Source of the DNA: Fermentimonas sp.
Lineage (GTDB): Bacteria; Bacteroidota; Bacteroidia; Bacteroidales; Dysgonomonadaceae
DNA: 64,000 nt
Direction: 5' to 3'
NCBI GenBank assembly: GCA_015478775.1
Contig: JADMKP010000008.1
Span: 372,076-436,075 of the forward strand
Shown here: one piece after another, positions 7,941 to 16,341 of the stretch
Numbering within the stretch: the first letter of the stretch is position 1
Layout: every line of letters begins with the position of its first letter
Program-made: the position numbers and the translations under genes
The notes under the pieces: generated by a model
Seen by the model: only the letters and a program-made list of their open reading frames with translations
Database searches by the model: none
What the model was told of the DNA's origin: nothing

Positions 7941-10112
7941 ATGAAAAATATTGTTGTTGCGCTCATATTTCTTATTTGTGGGGGTGGCTTGGCAGCTCAG
8001 GTTGCACAAGGGAATGCGATATTGCCTGATACTGTTGGCATTAACATACAAAACAAGAACTTTGTATATGTGGCAAAGAAGATGAAGGGCGATGATATCT
8101 TGCTTGATGGTATTTTGGATGAGCAGGATTGGCAAATTGCAGATAAGGCTAAAAACTTCAGGTTGGTAACGCCTGTGGATAGCGGCTATCCCGAGCAGGC
8201 ATCGGAAGTGATGATTACTTACAACAACAAAGCTATGTTTATTGCGGTGGTGTTTCATGACACTATACCCGGTAAAATGGTGGCAGAATCGTTTAGGCGC
8301 GACTTCAGCTTTAATAATAACGATAATTTTCTTTCTGTTTTTGATACTTTCAGAGATCAAACAAATGCATATACATTTGGCTTTTCTGCAGTGGGTGCAC
8401 TGTGGGATGGTGTTATATCTGGACAACAAACAAACCTCAACTGGGATAGTAAGATGGAGGTTGAGGTTAACCAACAGGATGGAATGTTGGTGGCTGAGAT
8501 TAAAGTGCCTTTTAAGTCGGTAAGATACCCCGAGGGCAGTAAAGTGTGGTATGCCAACTTTGGGAGGCTTGATTTGAGAACTACTGAGAAGTCGGCCTGG
8601 GCCCCCGTACCTCGTCAGTTTCCTCACGCTTCTCCTGCTTATACGGGTGTATTGATATTTGATGAGGTATTGCCCAAGCCGGGTATTAATCTATCTCTTA
8701 TTCCTTATATATCTGGTGGCTACCACAGAGATTTTGAAGCGGGCGAGAGTGCGGGCTATCGCAAGAATGTGGGTGTGGATGCAAAGATTGGTTTTTCGAC
8801 TTCTACTAACCTCGATTTAACTATTAACCCCGACTTTGCACAGGTGGAAGTTGATCAGCAACAGATGAATGTGGATAGGTTTGAATTGTTTTTTCCGGAG
8901 AAGAGGCAATTCTTTTTGGAGAACCAAGATCTTTTTGCCGAGTATGGCGAGCGTGAGGTGCGTCCGTTTTTCTCACGACGTATTGGTTTAGATGCTCCTG
9001 TGTTGGGGGGTGCACGGTTTACGGGTAAGATTGGCAACGACTTCAGATTGGGGGTGATGAATATGACTACCGACGAGACATCTGTTATGCCTGTAAGAAA
9101 TTATACTGTATTATCTATGCAGCAGAAGTTGTTTGCTCGTTCTAACCTCAGTTTTATGTTTGTAAACAAAGAATATTCGGGAAGCGATAATTTTAACCGT
9201 GTGGCTGCTATGGATTATAATATGGCCAGTAGTAATAATGTTTGGACAGGGAAGTTTTTCTATCATCGTTCGTTTCAGCCGGGCAACCCAGATAAGCAGT
9301 TTGCACAGGGTGCTCATGTTAACTTCAGCAAGAAGAAGATTGATATTGAGTTTAATCAAACATCGGTTGGTGAAAACTTCCATGCCGAAACGGGTTATGT
9401 GAGGCGCAGGAATTATATTTTACTGAATCCGGAGATAAGATACTCTTTTATTCCGAATAAGATGGTTGTATCTCACGGTCCGTTCATTGATATGGAGGGT
9501 TATTATTCTATGGGTTTTGATAGGCTGGATCATGTATTAGAGCTAGGATATAATGTTGAATTTAAGGATAAAACTTCTCTGTCTACCGGTATGAGCGATA
9601 TTTATGTGAGGCTGATGGAAGATTTTGATCCAACTCATGCGAGTGACAACTACTTAAGTGCAGGTACCACATACAGATATAAACAGTGGTATACAGAACT
9701 TACAACTAGTCCGCGCCACCCCTTAAATGGCAGCCTTATGTACGCGAAAGGTGGTTTTTATAGTGGCGATGTGGATGTTGTACAGGCTAATATGGTTTAC
9801 AGGTATCAGCCATTTATAAACCTTTCTTTGAATGCAATTTATACTAACCTCAGACTACCTTCGCCGTTTGAGCATCAGCAGTTCTGGCTCATCGGACCAA
9901 AGCTGGATATTACTTTTTCTCCAAAGGTATATCTCACAACTTATGTACAATATAACGAGCAGCTTAATAATGCTAACGTAAACATAAGATTTCAATGGAG
10001 ATATAAGCCTGTATCTGATCTTTTTATTGTTTATACCGACAACTATTTTGCCAATACCCGTGAGGTGCGCAACAGGGCTCTTGTGCTTAAACTTACATAC
10101 TGGTGGAATTGA
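7941..10112 (+). CDS. DUF5916 outer-membrane protein with N-terminal CBM9-like domain
   Basis: A 723-residue exported protein. After a signal peptide (MKNIVVALIFLICGGGLAAQ) comes a carbohydrate-binding family 9-like domain at about residues 45-215, with the usual DGILDEQDWQIADKAKNF start. The rest is rich in alternating aromatic/hydrophobic strands typical of an outer-membrane beta-barrel, with the DUF5916 hallmark INPDFAQVEVDQQQMNVDRF followed by FFPEKRQFFLEN. It ends in LVLKLTYWWN, an aromatic C-terminal strand suited to barrel assembly. Such proteins are widespread in Bacteroidetes, but their function is not established. It appears monocistronic. Confidence 0.88.
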   Translation: MKNIVVALIFLICGGGLAAQVAQGNAILPDTVGINIQNKNFVYVAKKMKGDDILLDGILDEQDWQIADKAKNFRLVTPVDSGYPEQASEVMITYNNKAMFIAVVFHDTIPGKMVAESFRRDFSFNNNDNFLSVFDTFRDQTNAYTFGFSAVGALWDGVISGQQTNLNWDSKMEVEVNQQDGMLVAEIKVPFKSVRYPEGSKVWYANFGRLDLRTTEKSAWAPVPRQFPHASPAYTGVLIFDEVLPKPGINLSLIPYISGGYHRDFEAGESAGYRKNVGVDAKIGFSTSTNLDLTINPDFAQVEVDQQQMNVDRFELFFPEKRQFFLENQDLFAEYGEREVRPFFSRRIGLDAPVLGGARFTGKIGNDFRLGVMNMTTDETSVMPVRNYTVLSMQQKLFARSNLSFMFVNKEYSGSDNFNRVAAMDYNMASSNNVWTGKFFYHRSFQPGNPDKQFAQGAHVNFSKKKIDIEFNQTSVGENFHAETGYVRRRNYILLNPEIRYSFIPNKMVVSHGPFIDMEGYYSMGFDRLDHVLELGYNVEFKDKTSLSTGMSDIYVRLMEDFDPTHASDNYLSAGTTYRYKQWYTELTTSPRHPLNGSLMYAKGGFYSGDVDVVQANMVYRYQPFINLSLNAIYTNLRLPSPFEHQQFWLIGPKLDITFSPKVYLTTYVQYNEQLNNANVNIRFQWRYKPVSDLFIVYTDNYFANTREVRNRALVLKLTYWWN

Positions 10113-10176
10113 ACAATAGCTGGTATTATGCTGTTGTATAATTAGATAATTAAGGTGTTATTTAAAATGGATAGGT

Positions 10177-11148
10177 ATGATCTATTTTATTGTTATTATT
10201 TTACTACTGGCTTTTGAACTGTTGTATTTGCGACTTGCCTCTAGAAGGGATTCTCTTATAGTACCATACTGGAGTGAGGCTACGAGTGATGAACGCGATT
10301 TTATTACTGTAAGGGGAGGTGGGGTTGTATTTTGGATTGCCTCACTATTACTTCTCATTTTTATTCCCAACGAATTTAACACATGGTTTTTTATAGCAAT
10401 TACTATTGTTGCAGCAATTAGTATGTTTGACGATGTAAAACGAGTGTCTTTATGGACCCAGTTATTGTTTCACATTGTAGCTGTTAGCATTGCATTTTAT
10501 ATAGCAGAACTGTTTGTGGTAATCACCTGGTGGAATCTGCTGTTTGCATATATCTTTTTTATTGGAGTTATGTACTCATTTAGGCCAATGGATGATGTGA
10601 ACGGGATGACAGGACTTTATACATTGGCAGCACTGCTCCCAATGGTGTATGTGAACCAGTATATTGAGTCGTTTATTCATATTTATCACCTTTTGTTTCC
10701 TATTATTGCGGCGTTTATTCTTCTTGTATTTAATCTCAGGAGGGATGCAGCAACAACAGCGGGTAGTGTTGGAAGTATGACTATTGGCTTTTGGGTGAGC
10801 TTTCTTTTGATGATGCTTATAATAGAGAGTGGATCAATTGTATGGCTATCGTTTGTACTTGTATATTTGGTGGATGAAGCACTTACTACAGTTCAGAAAA
10901 TATATCAGAGAAAAGCATTTTTTGGTCCCGAAAAGCTTCACATGTCTCAGCTATTAGGCAATGAGATAAGAGTTGATCACAGACTAGTTTCGTCTATTTA
11001 CTTTTTTATGCAGCTCTTTTGCAGTGTTTTGGTAATATTGCTTTACCCCACTTTGGGAGTATCGATATTCTGGATACTGCTTGTTGTATTAATGAGTTTA
11101 TATTTATTCAAATTCAAAGTAGTGAAAGTTGCCAAACAGCTGCGTTAA
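10177..11148 (+). CDS. WecA/MraY-like polyprenyl-phosphate sugar-1-phosphate transferase
   Basis: A 323-residue protein with about ten membrane helices that fits the MraY/WecA family, which attaches a sugar-1-phosphate to undecaprenyl phosphate at the inner membrane. Landmarks: VRGGGVVFW near residue 46 (the family's RGGG motif); DDVKRVS near residue 86 (the metal-binding DD motif); RPMDDVNGMTG (normally NxxDGxxG); and AGSVGSMTIGF (normally GDxGS, here Ser in place of Asp). The loop LHMSQLLGNEIRVDHRLVS resembles the usual HxHLYQRL region. The acceptor role in O-antigen or capsule synthesis is inferred. No other glycan-synthesis genes lie nearby, and altered motifs make the donor sugar uncertain. 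Confidence 0.8.
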   Translation: MIYFIVIILLLAFELLYLRLASRRDSLIVPYWSEATSDERDFITVRGGGVVFWIASLLLLIFIPNEFNTWFFIAITIVAAISMFDDVKRVSLWTQLLFHIVAVSIAFYIAELFVVITWWNLLFAYIFFIGVMYSFRPMDDVNGMTGLYTLAALLPMVYVNQYIESFIHIYHLLFPIIAAFILLVFNLRRDAATTAGSVGSMTIGFWVSFLLMMLIIESGSIVWLSFVLVYLVDEALTTVQKIYQRKAFFGPEKLHMSQLLGNEIRVDHRLVSSIYFFMQLFCSVLVILLYPTLGVSIFWILLVVLMSLYLFKFKVVKVAKQLR

Positions 11149-11203
11149 CATCTTAATTTAATCTGAATTAATTTAATGTTGAATTTTTAAAAGATCATTT
11201 ATA

Positions 11204-11755
11204 ATGAAATTGAACTATAATACATTATCTAACAGACCACATTTGGCCGTTTTAACAACGGATGGATTTCAGGATATGGAGGTTATTGTACCCATTGGAT
11301 ATCTTGTGAACAAATGTGTTGATATAACAGTGATTGGTCCCAATAAAGGCAGAATTAAAGCTTATAACAGTGACTTTGAGATGATAATTGAGAACGAAGT
11401 GGGAGAGGTTAATATTGATGACTTTGATGCTTTGTTTATCCCCGGAGGGAAAGCACCCGCTGCTTTGAAAGAGCATGAAGGATCGGTGAACTTTACAAGA
11501 GATTTCTTCATGACCGGCAAGACCGTGGCAGCAATTTGCCACGGCCCGCAAGTCTTAGCTGCCACCGGAGTACTTTTAGGTGTTATAACCACCGGTGTAA
11601 GTAAAATAAAGAATGAGCTTAAAAAAGCAGGTGCTATTTACAAAGATGAGGAGTTGGTTATAGATGACAACCTCATTACATCAAGGGTGCCTGAAGATTT
11701 GCCGGTATTTGTAAAGGCAATTGAAGAAGCCTTAATCACAAACCCCATCGATTGA
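11204..11755 (+). CDS. DJ-1/PfpI family protein
   Basis: A 183-residue cytosolic protein of the DJ-1/PfpI superfamily. It shows the start strand HLAVLTTDGFQDMEV with the conserved acidic residue before the nucleophile, the FDALFIPGGKAP loop and the nucleophile elbow AAICHGPQ with C112 and the following His. This arrangement is closest to the PfpI/YhbO-type class, linked to stress resistance through glyoxalase or deglycase-like chemistry; the true substrate is unclear. Its 3' end overlaps the convergent DsbA-like gene by 24 bp. Confidence 0.88.
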   Translation: MKLNYNTLSNRPHLAVLTTDGFQDMEVIVPIGYLVNKCVDITVIGPNKGRIKAYNSDFEMIIENEVGEVNIDDFDALFIPGGKAPAALKEHEGSVNFTRDFFMTGKTVAAICHGPQVLAATGVLLGVITTGVSKIKNELKKAGAIYKDEELVIDDNLITSRVPEDLPVFVKAIEEALITNPID

Positions 11756-12439
11756 GCAACTCTGTCCTTTGGTAATTTCTATCTTAATTTCTGGGTTAGC
11801 TTCTCTCCACTCTGCAAACGACTTCTCAAGGGTTTGTAGGAATGCTTGTTTAGGTTGAGCACCCGATACAGCGTACTTTCTATCGAAGACAAAAAATGGT
11901 ACGCCCTGAACACCTATTGTGCGTGCTTCTTGAATATCTTGTTGCACCCTCTCAAGATACTTATCGTCTGAAAGCGCTGTATTCACATTCTCTTCTGATA
12001 ATCCAATATCATTACCAATCTTAATTAGCGTTGCGTTATCGGCTATATTCTCACCATTAGTAAAAAAAGCCTTAAAGAAACGCTCTTCAGCTTCATCGCC
12101 CAATCCTCTTGTTTTGGCAAACTGTATTACCCTGTGTGCTTTAAGTGAGTTTACCATCACTGCCTTGTCGAAATCATAATCAAGACCTGCACTTTTTGCA
12201 TTATTGGTTACGTTTGCAAGCATACCCTCCACTTGAGGTTTGCCCATACCCTTGGTTCTAGCCAGATAATCGGTGTAATTATTTTTCTGCACCTCAGGAA
12301 TTGAGGGGTCTAGTTGATAACTCTTCCATACCACCTGCAACTTATCTTTATCGGTAAACTGCTCTAGTGCCTTCTCAAAATTTCTTTTGCCTATATAACA
12401 AAACGGACACATCACATCGCTCCATATTTCTATTTTCAT
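11732..12439 (-). CDS. DsbA family oxidoreductase, FrnE-like
   Basis: A 235-residue protein without a signal peptide. It has a thioredoxin fold with a large helical insertion, as in the FrnE/2-hydroxychromene-2-carboxylate isomerase-like branch of DsbA proteins. The CxxC motif is C11-P-F-C14 in SDVMCPFCYIGK, and the cis-Pro region is GVQGVPFFVF. The absence of a signal sequence suggests a cytosolic disulfide isomerase or redox role, as known for Deinococcus FrnE. The gene is convergent with the DJ-1/PfpI gene and overlaps its end. The C-terminal GQSCSIDGVCD adds two further cysteines that could form or transfer a disulfide. Confidence 0.88.
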   Translation of the reverse strand: MKIEIWSDVMCPFCYIGKRNFEKALEQFTDKDKLQVVWKSYQLDPSIPEVQKNNYTDYLARTKGMGKPQVEGMLANVTNNAKSAGLDYDFDKAVMVNSLKAHRVIQFAKTRGLGDEAEERFFKAFFTNGENIADNATLIKIGNDIGLSEENVNTALSDDKYLERVQQDIQEARTIGVQGVPFFVFDRKYAVSGAQPKQAFLQTLEKSFAEWREANPEIKIEITKGQSCSIDGVCD

Positions 12440-12500
12440 ATTGTTCTTTGTTTTAGTTTTATTTTTAGCAATAGTATAAGCTCTATGTGCTATTATTGCA

Positions 12501-12508
12501 CAAACCTA
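12501..12508 (-). promoter_or_regulatory. Possible -7 element for the DsbA-like gene
   Basis: On the minus strand this reads TAGGTTTG, matching TAnnTTTG, about 60 bases before the start codon. A second match (TAAATTTG, 12542-12549) lies further upstream, so the one in use is not certain. Confidence 0.35.
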
Positions 12509-13029
12509 TGCACTAGTATGCTGTATTACTTATATATACTACAAATTTAACGCTTTAATGTCAATAAAGCATGCAGATTGCCCTTCGGCCTCACTTTTGA
12601 ATAATATTATAGATATACATAAACCATTGCTCATCTAGCTTACAGCTATGATTATAAAAACAGTCTTAATGCCATTAATTCTATCAATAATTAGCTAGGC
12701 AATTCATCTCAATTCTGAGAAATCACTATATCAGACCCTAATTTTCTCCGAACCAACACTAGACATGAGCCGCAGCATCTTCATGCCTGCATCGTACCTG
12801 GTCCGTATCTTGCTCGTTTATAAATGAGGATGATCAGGACTTGGTCCTGCTGAAGTAGGGGAGAAGTTGGGGGGATGAGTGTGTTTTTCGTAAAGAAATA
12901 AAATAAAATAATAAAGAGCTAGAGTAAAATGCTGTTTAAAACTAGTTTTCTGATATTTGAAGTAATTATAAATATATAGTAATTATTAATTTATTCTATG
13001 TGAATATTTTTTTAATTAAATAAAAGAAA

Positions 13030-13037
13030 TATATTTG
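13030..13037 (+). promoter_or_regulatory. -7 promoter element for the nine-gene operon
   Basis: TATATTTG matches TAnnTTTG exactly. Transcription would begin near 13044, leaving a leader of about 45 bases before the first start codon at 13089. No other match was noticed before the internal genes, which fits one transcript for the whole block. Confidence 0.5.
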
Positions 13038-13088
13038 TATAATTAATTTTACCAATATATCATAGAAACATTTATATTATAGTTTTAA

Positions 13089-14357
13089 ATGAGAAAGTTA
13101 ATATATTTAATATCCATACCATTGATTGTCCTTTCTGTAACAATTGTTAGCTGTAATGGTAAATCGGGCCGTAATAATAATTGGAATCCCAATTCACTTC
13201 TTGCTTCTCCAATAGAAGATTCATCTGTGCAATTTGAACATACAAAACCTGTCTTAAATGTCTACTTAGAGAACTCTGGCAGTATGGATGGATATGTAAA
13301 TGGAGGTTCTGATTTCGCTAGTATTATATATAGATATCTAAATCATATAGACAATTCAGGTTGGGTTAATGATTCCATTAATTTGCATTATATTAATAGT
13401 AATTTAGTTCCTGTTGGAAGTGATATTACATTATTTTCGAGCAAAAATCTAACTCCTTCATCTTTTAGGATGATGGGAGGAAGTAGAGCTTCAACTGATA
13501 TTTCAGATCTCTTAAAACAAGTTCTAATTAGAACTAACAATGACACTATATCTATGCTGATTTCTGATATGATATTCTCTCCAGGATCAAAAGTTGATGC
13601 GAGTCAATACTTAGAGGATCAAAAAACTGAAATTATGTCTTTGTTTACTAACAAAGTTAATAATAGTGATTTATCCGTAATAATTCATCAACTAAGTACT
13701 GCATTTAATGGCACTTATTTTAATAAAATTGATGCTAAGTCTTCTATCAATGAAAACCGTCCTTTCTATATTATTTTCTTTGGGAATAAGGAGTATTTAG
13801 AGCAAATTCCATTTGAAACTTTACTTCAAGATGACTTAGTTTTAAAACATATAGAAAATAAGTATTTAATTACAAAGGAGGTACCTGTAAACTATGCTGT
13901 TCAAGTAGGATCTGGTAATTTTGTACTAGATAAGAAGGACCCTCAAAAAAGTATAATTAAAGCAAGGAAAGATAAAAGGACAGATAAAATATCATGTGTA
14001 GTAAATGTTAACTTTCAGAATATAATGTTGGATGATTTATATTTAACCGATATAGATAATTATTTTATAGACAATAACTATCAAATTGAATCGATAAAAC
14101 CTTCGGCATTACAAGGCTTCACTCATTCTTTAAAATGGAACACAGTTGTTCCGCAATCAAAAGTACTTTCAATTGGACTATCTAATAAAATCCCTGAGTG
14201 GGTCGATAGGAAGAATGACAGCTCGGGAGATAATTTATTTAACGATGATGCCATAGACAAAACATACGGATTAAAATATTTAATTGAAGGCATTCATGAA
14301 CCATATAAAAAAGCATCAGAATTTTATACAAAAATTGAAATTAATATTAACAACTAA
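13089..14357 (+). CDS. VWA-like lipoprotein, first gene of the tubulin/actin-like operon
   Basis: A 422-residue lipoprotein with a hydrophobic start and lipobox IVSC (C22), followed by NGKSGRNN. A von Willebrand factor A-like domain begins at about residue 54. The metal-site motif reads E61-N-S-G-S-M, so Glu stands where DxSxS has Asp. A Thr follows in RASTDISDLL, and an Asp in MLISDMIFSPG completes a MIDAS-like set. VWA domains bind partner proteins through a metal ion and often act in multi-protein membrane assemblies. The remaining C-terminal 200 residues are mostly beta-rich and unrecognised. Lipidation suggests it works in the periplasm or at the outer membrane. The next gene starts 11 bp downstream. 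Domain call is by motif only. Confidence 0.7.
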   Translation: MRKLIYLISIPLIVLSVTIVSCNGKSGRNNNWNPNSLLASPIEDSSVQFEHTKPVLNVYLENSGSMDGYVNGGSDFASIIYRYLNHIDNSGWVNDSINLHYINSNLVPVGSDITLFSSKNLTPSSFRMMGGSRASTDISDLLKQVLIRTNNDTISMLISDMIFSPGSKVDASQYLEDQKTEIMSLFTNKVNNSDLSVIIHQLSTAFNGTYFNKIDAKSSINENRPFYIIFFGNKEYLEQIPFETLLQDDLVLKHIENKYLITKEVPVNYAVQVGSGNFVLDKKDPQKSIIKARKDKRTDKISCVVNVNFQNIMLDDLYLTDIDNYFIDNNYQIESIKPSALQGFTHSLKWNTVVPQSKVLSIGLSNKIPEWVDRKNDSSGDNLFNDDAIDKTYGLKYLIEGIHEPYKKASEFYTKIEININN

Positions 14358-14368
14358 TAAAGCTAGTA

Positions 14369-14836
14369 ATGGGAAACATTTATTGTGTTTTAGAAAATTT
14401 ATTTGGCGTTAACCTGGCCAACTATCTTTGGGGATATGATTGTGCAACAAACGCATATACCAATCAAAATTTATTCAATATCATAGGTGTTATAGCAATA
14501 GTGATTACACTTATTTTTACATTGATTTATTATTATGCAATTAGACATCCTCGCTTTACTGGATGGGGAAGTTGGTTGATAGTAATGGCTGTGGTAGGTC
14601 TAATTAATTTCTCTATTGGGTATGCTTGGACGAATAATGATTTACTAAATGGGAAAATTGGTAGCTGCTTAGTTCACCAACTGGATCAAAATGGTGATGT
14701 CATTAGTACACAAATTGCTTCAATCAACTGTTTGATGTTTGGTTTTGTAAACCTGCTTGTGTCAATTATTCTGTTAGTGATTTTTTCTTTTGCATTAAAA
14801 TGGTGGAGCAAACATGCCAAATATTCACCCATATAA
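14369..14836 (+). CDS. Small membrane protein of the nine-gene operon, unknown function
   Basis: A 155-residue protein with three clear membrane helices at about residues 37-59, 66-86 and 117-143. A 30-residue polar loop between the last two contains a Cys. The N-terminal 35 residues hold an amphipathic segment with two further cysteines. No family is recognised. The position between the VWA lipoprotein and the tubulin-like gene, with short gaps, makes it a likely membrane anchor or adaptor of the same complex. Confidence 0.75.
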   Translation: MGNIYCVLENLFGVNLANYLWGYDCATNAYTNQNLFNIIGVIAIVITLIFTLIYYYAIRHPRFTGWGSWLIVMAVVGLINFSIGYAWTNNDLLNGKIGSCLVHQLDQNGDVISTQIASINCLMFGFVNLLVSIILLVIFSFALKWWSKHAKYSPI

Positions 14837-14863
14837 ATAAATTAATTAATTAGACATAGTAGT

Positions 14864-16330
14864 ATGAGTAAATTATATATATTTGGAATCGGAGGCACTG
14901 GTTCTCGTGTTCTCAAGTCGTTGATTATGCTTTTAGGAGCTGGTGTTGAAATGAAAAACACATTGGAAATTGTACCTGTTATTATTGATCCTGATTTTGC
15001 ATCTGCAGATTTAACTCGTACTATAGAGCTAATAAAACGATACAAAGGAATTAGATCAAAGATTAAATTTGAATCATCTAAAGAGAACAAGTTTTTCAAT
15101 ACTGATATTAATGATGGCATTTTGCCAAATATGATAATACCTTTAAAAGAAACTCAAGACAAGAGGTTTAAAGAGTATATAGGTCTAGAACTTATGAAAG
15201 ATAGTAGAGGAAAGAGTGACGCTAACTATGCCTTTGCTAATTTACTTTTCTCTGAACAGAATCTTGAGTCAGATATGAATGTAGGTTTCAAAGGAAATCC
15301 TAATATCGGTAGTGTTGTGCTTAATCAAATAACTAATACTAAAGAGTTCGAAAATATTATTGCATCATTTGATCAAGGAGATAGAATCTTTATTATAAGC
15401 TCAATTTTTGGTGGAACTGGAGCAAGCGGTTTTCCACTTCTTCTTAAGAACCTTCGTTCAATATCAGATAAATTGGCGGGTGCTGGAATCATAAAGAATG
15501 CACCCATTGGTGCTATTACTGTCCTTCCTTATTTTGATGTGAAACCAGATAATAATGATAAAAGCAAACGCAGTCAAATTGACTCTTCAACATTTATTTC
15601 TAAAACAAAAGCAGCTCTTTTATATTATGATAAAAATATAAAAGGGGCCAACGCACTATATTATATTTCTGATGATATATCTAAACAGTATGAAAACTCT
15701 GAGGGTGGAACGACTCAAAAAAATGATGCTCATTTTATAGAGATGGCATCAGCTTTAGCAATTATTGACTTTGTAAGTATTTCACCAGAAAATTTAATTA
15801 CACAAAACGGTGTGCCTGATAATTGTATTTATAAGGAATTTGGTATTAAAAACGAAACTGAGAATATCATATTTGGTAACTTAGGTAATCAAACTCAAGG
15901 TTTGATTAAAAAAGAACTACTACAGTTCACTCTTTTTTCAAAATATTTAAAAGAACAGATTAAACTTTCAAGAAACACAACATGGGCAAGAGACCATAAA
16001 TTAGACAACAGTTTTTTTAAATCTAATTTTTACAATTATGATTTAACTGGGTTTTGTGACGATTACATTTCTTGGTTGAATGAGATGTCTTCAAATAGAA
16101 GGGGTTTCTCGCCATTTTATTTAGAAGAAAAAAGGAAAGATTTGTTTTCTTTGGTTAAGGGTTTGAAACCCGATAAGGTGATGAGTCTTGCTTCTAATTA
16201 TGATCTCTTTGACTTTTATCTAAATGAAATTCAACGAGATGTAAAAAAAGATGCGCCAAAAGAAACATGTTTTATAGAGCTGTTCTATCGTGCTACGAGT
16301 ATGCTAGTTAATAAAAAATTCAGTTTATAA
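14864..16330 (+). CDS. Tubulin/FtsZ-like GTPase family protein (Tubulin_2 / FtsZl-1 type)
   Basis: A 488-residue cytosolic protein. The N-terminus reads YIFGIGGTGSR (G8-R15), as in the T1 nucleotide loop of the FtsZ/tubulin superfamily. Residues 183-189 are GGTGASG, the T4 signature that binds the GTP phosphates (GGGTGSG in FtsZ), preceded by a hydrophobic strand (RIFIISSIF). A strand and loop GAITVLPYFDV fits the next core element. It is clearly not cell-division FtsZ. Tubulin-like proteins of this divergent type have been predicted to remodel membranes with VWA and OmpA-family partners, and both are encoded here. Filament formation and GTP hydrolysis are inferred. The gene lies 11 bp before the actin-like gene. 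Confidence 0.75.
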   Translation: MSKLYIFGIGGTGSRVLKSLIMLLGAGVEMKNTLEIVPVIIDPDFASADLTRTIELIKRYKGIRSKIKFESSKENKFFNTDINDGILPNMIIPLKETQDKRFKEYIGLELMKDSRGKSDANYAFANLLFSEQNLESDMNVGFKGNPNIGSVVLNQITNTKEFENIIASFDQGDRIFIISSIFGGTGASGFPLLLKNLRSISDKLAGAGIIKNAPIGAITVLPYFDVKPDNNDKSKRSQIDSSTFISKTKAALLYYDKNIKGANALYYISDDISKQYENSEGGTTQKNDAHFIEMASALAIIDFVSISPENLITQNGVPDNCIYKEFGIKNETENIIFGNLGNQTQGLIKKELLQFTLFSKYLKEQIKLSRNTTWARDHKLDNSFFKSNFYNYDLTGFCDDYISWLNEMSSNRRGFSPFYLEEKRKDLFSLVKGLKPDKVMSLASNYDLFDFYLNEIQRDVKKDAPKETCFIELFYRATSMLVNKKFSL

Positions 16331-16341
16331 ATTTAATTGCC

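Larger units (their letters stand above)
12440..13088. other. Long AT-rich intergenic region, no gene recognised
   Basis: About 650 bp between the DsbA-like gene and the nine-gene operon. The two ends are very AT-rich. A more GC-balanced patch at about 12720-12880 looks like a coding relic but matches nothing I recognise. It includes a small perfect hairpin (CAGGAC at 12835-12840 and GTCCTG at 12844-12849). Promoter-like elements occur at both edges. It marks the left border of a compositionally distinct block. Confidence 0.6.

Noticed and set aside
7935-8627. Minus-strand open frame of 230 codons opposite the DUF5916 gene
   Set aside because: Antisense shadow; the plus strand encodes clear CBM9-like and DUF5916 motifs.
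14864-16330. Cell-division FtsZ
   Set aside because: Only the nucleotide-loop motifs match; there is no division (dcw) context and the rest of the protein is divergent.
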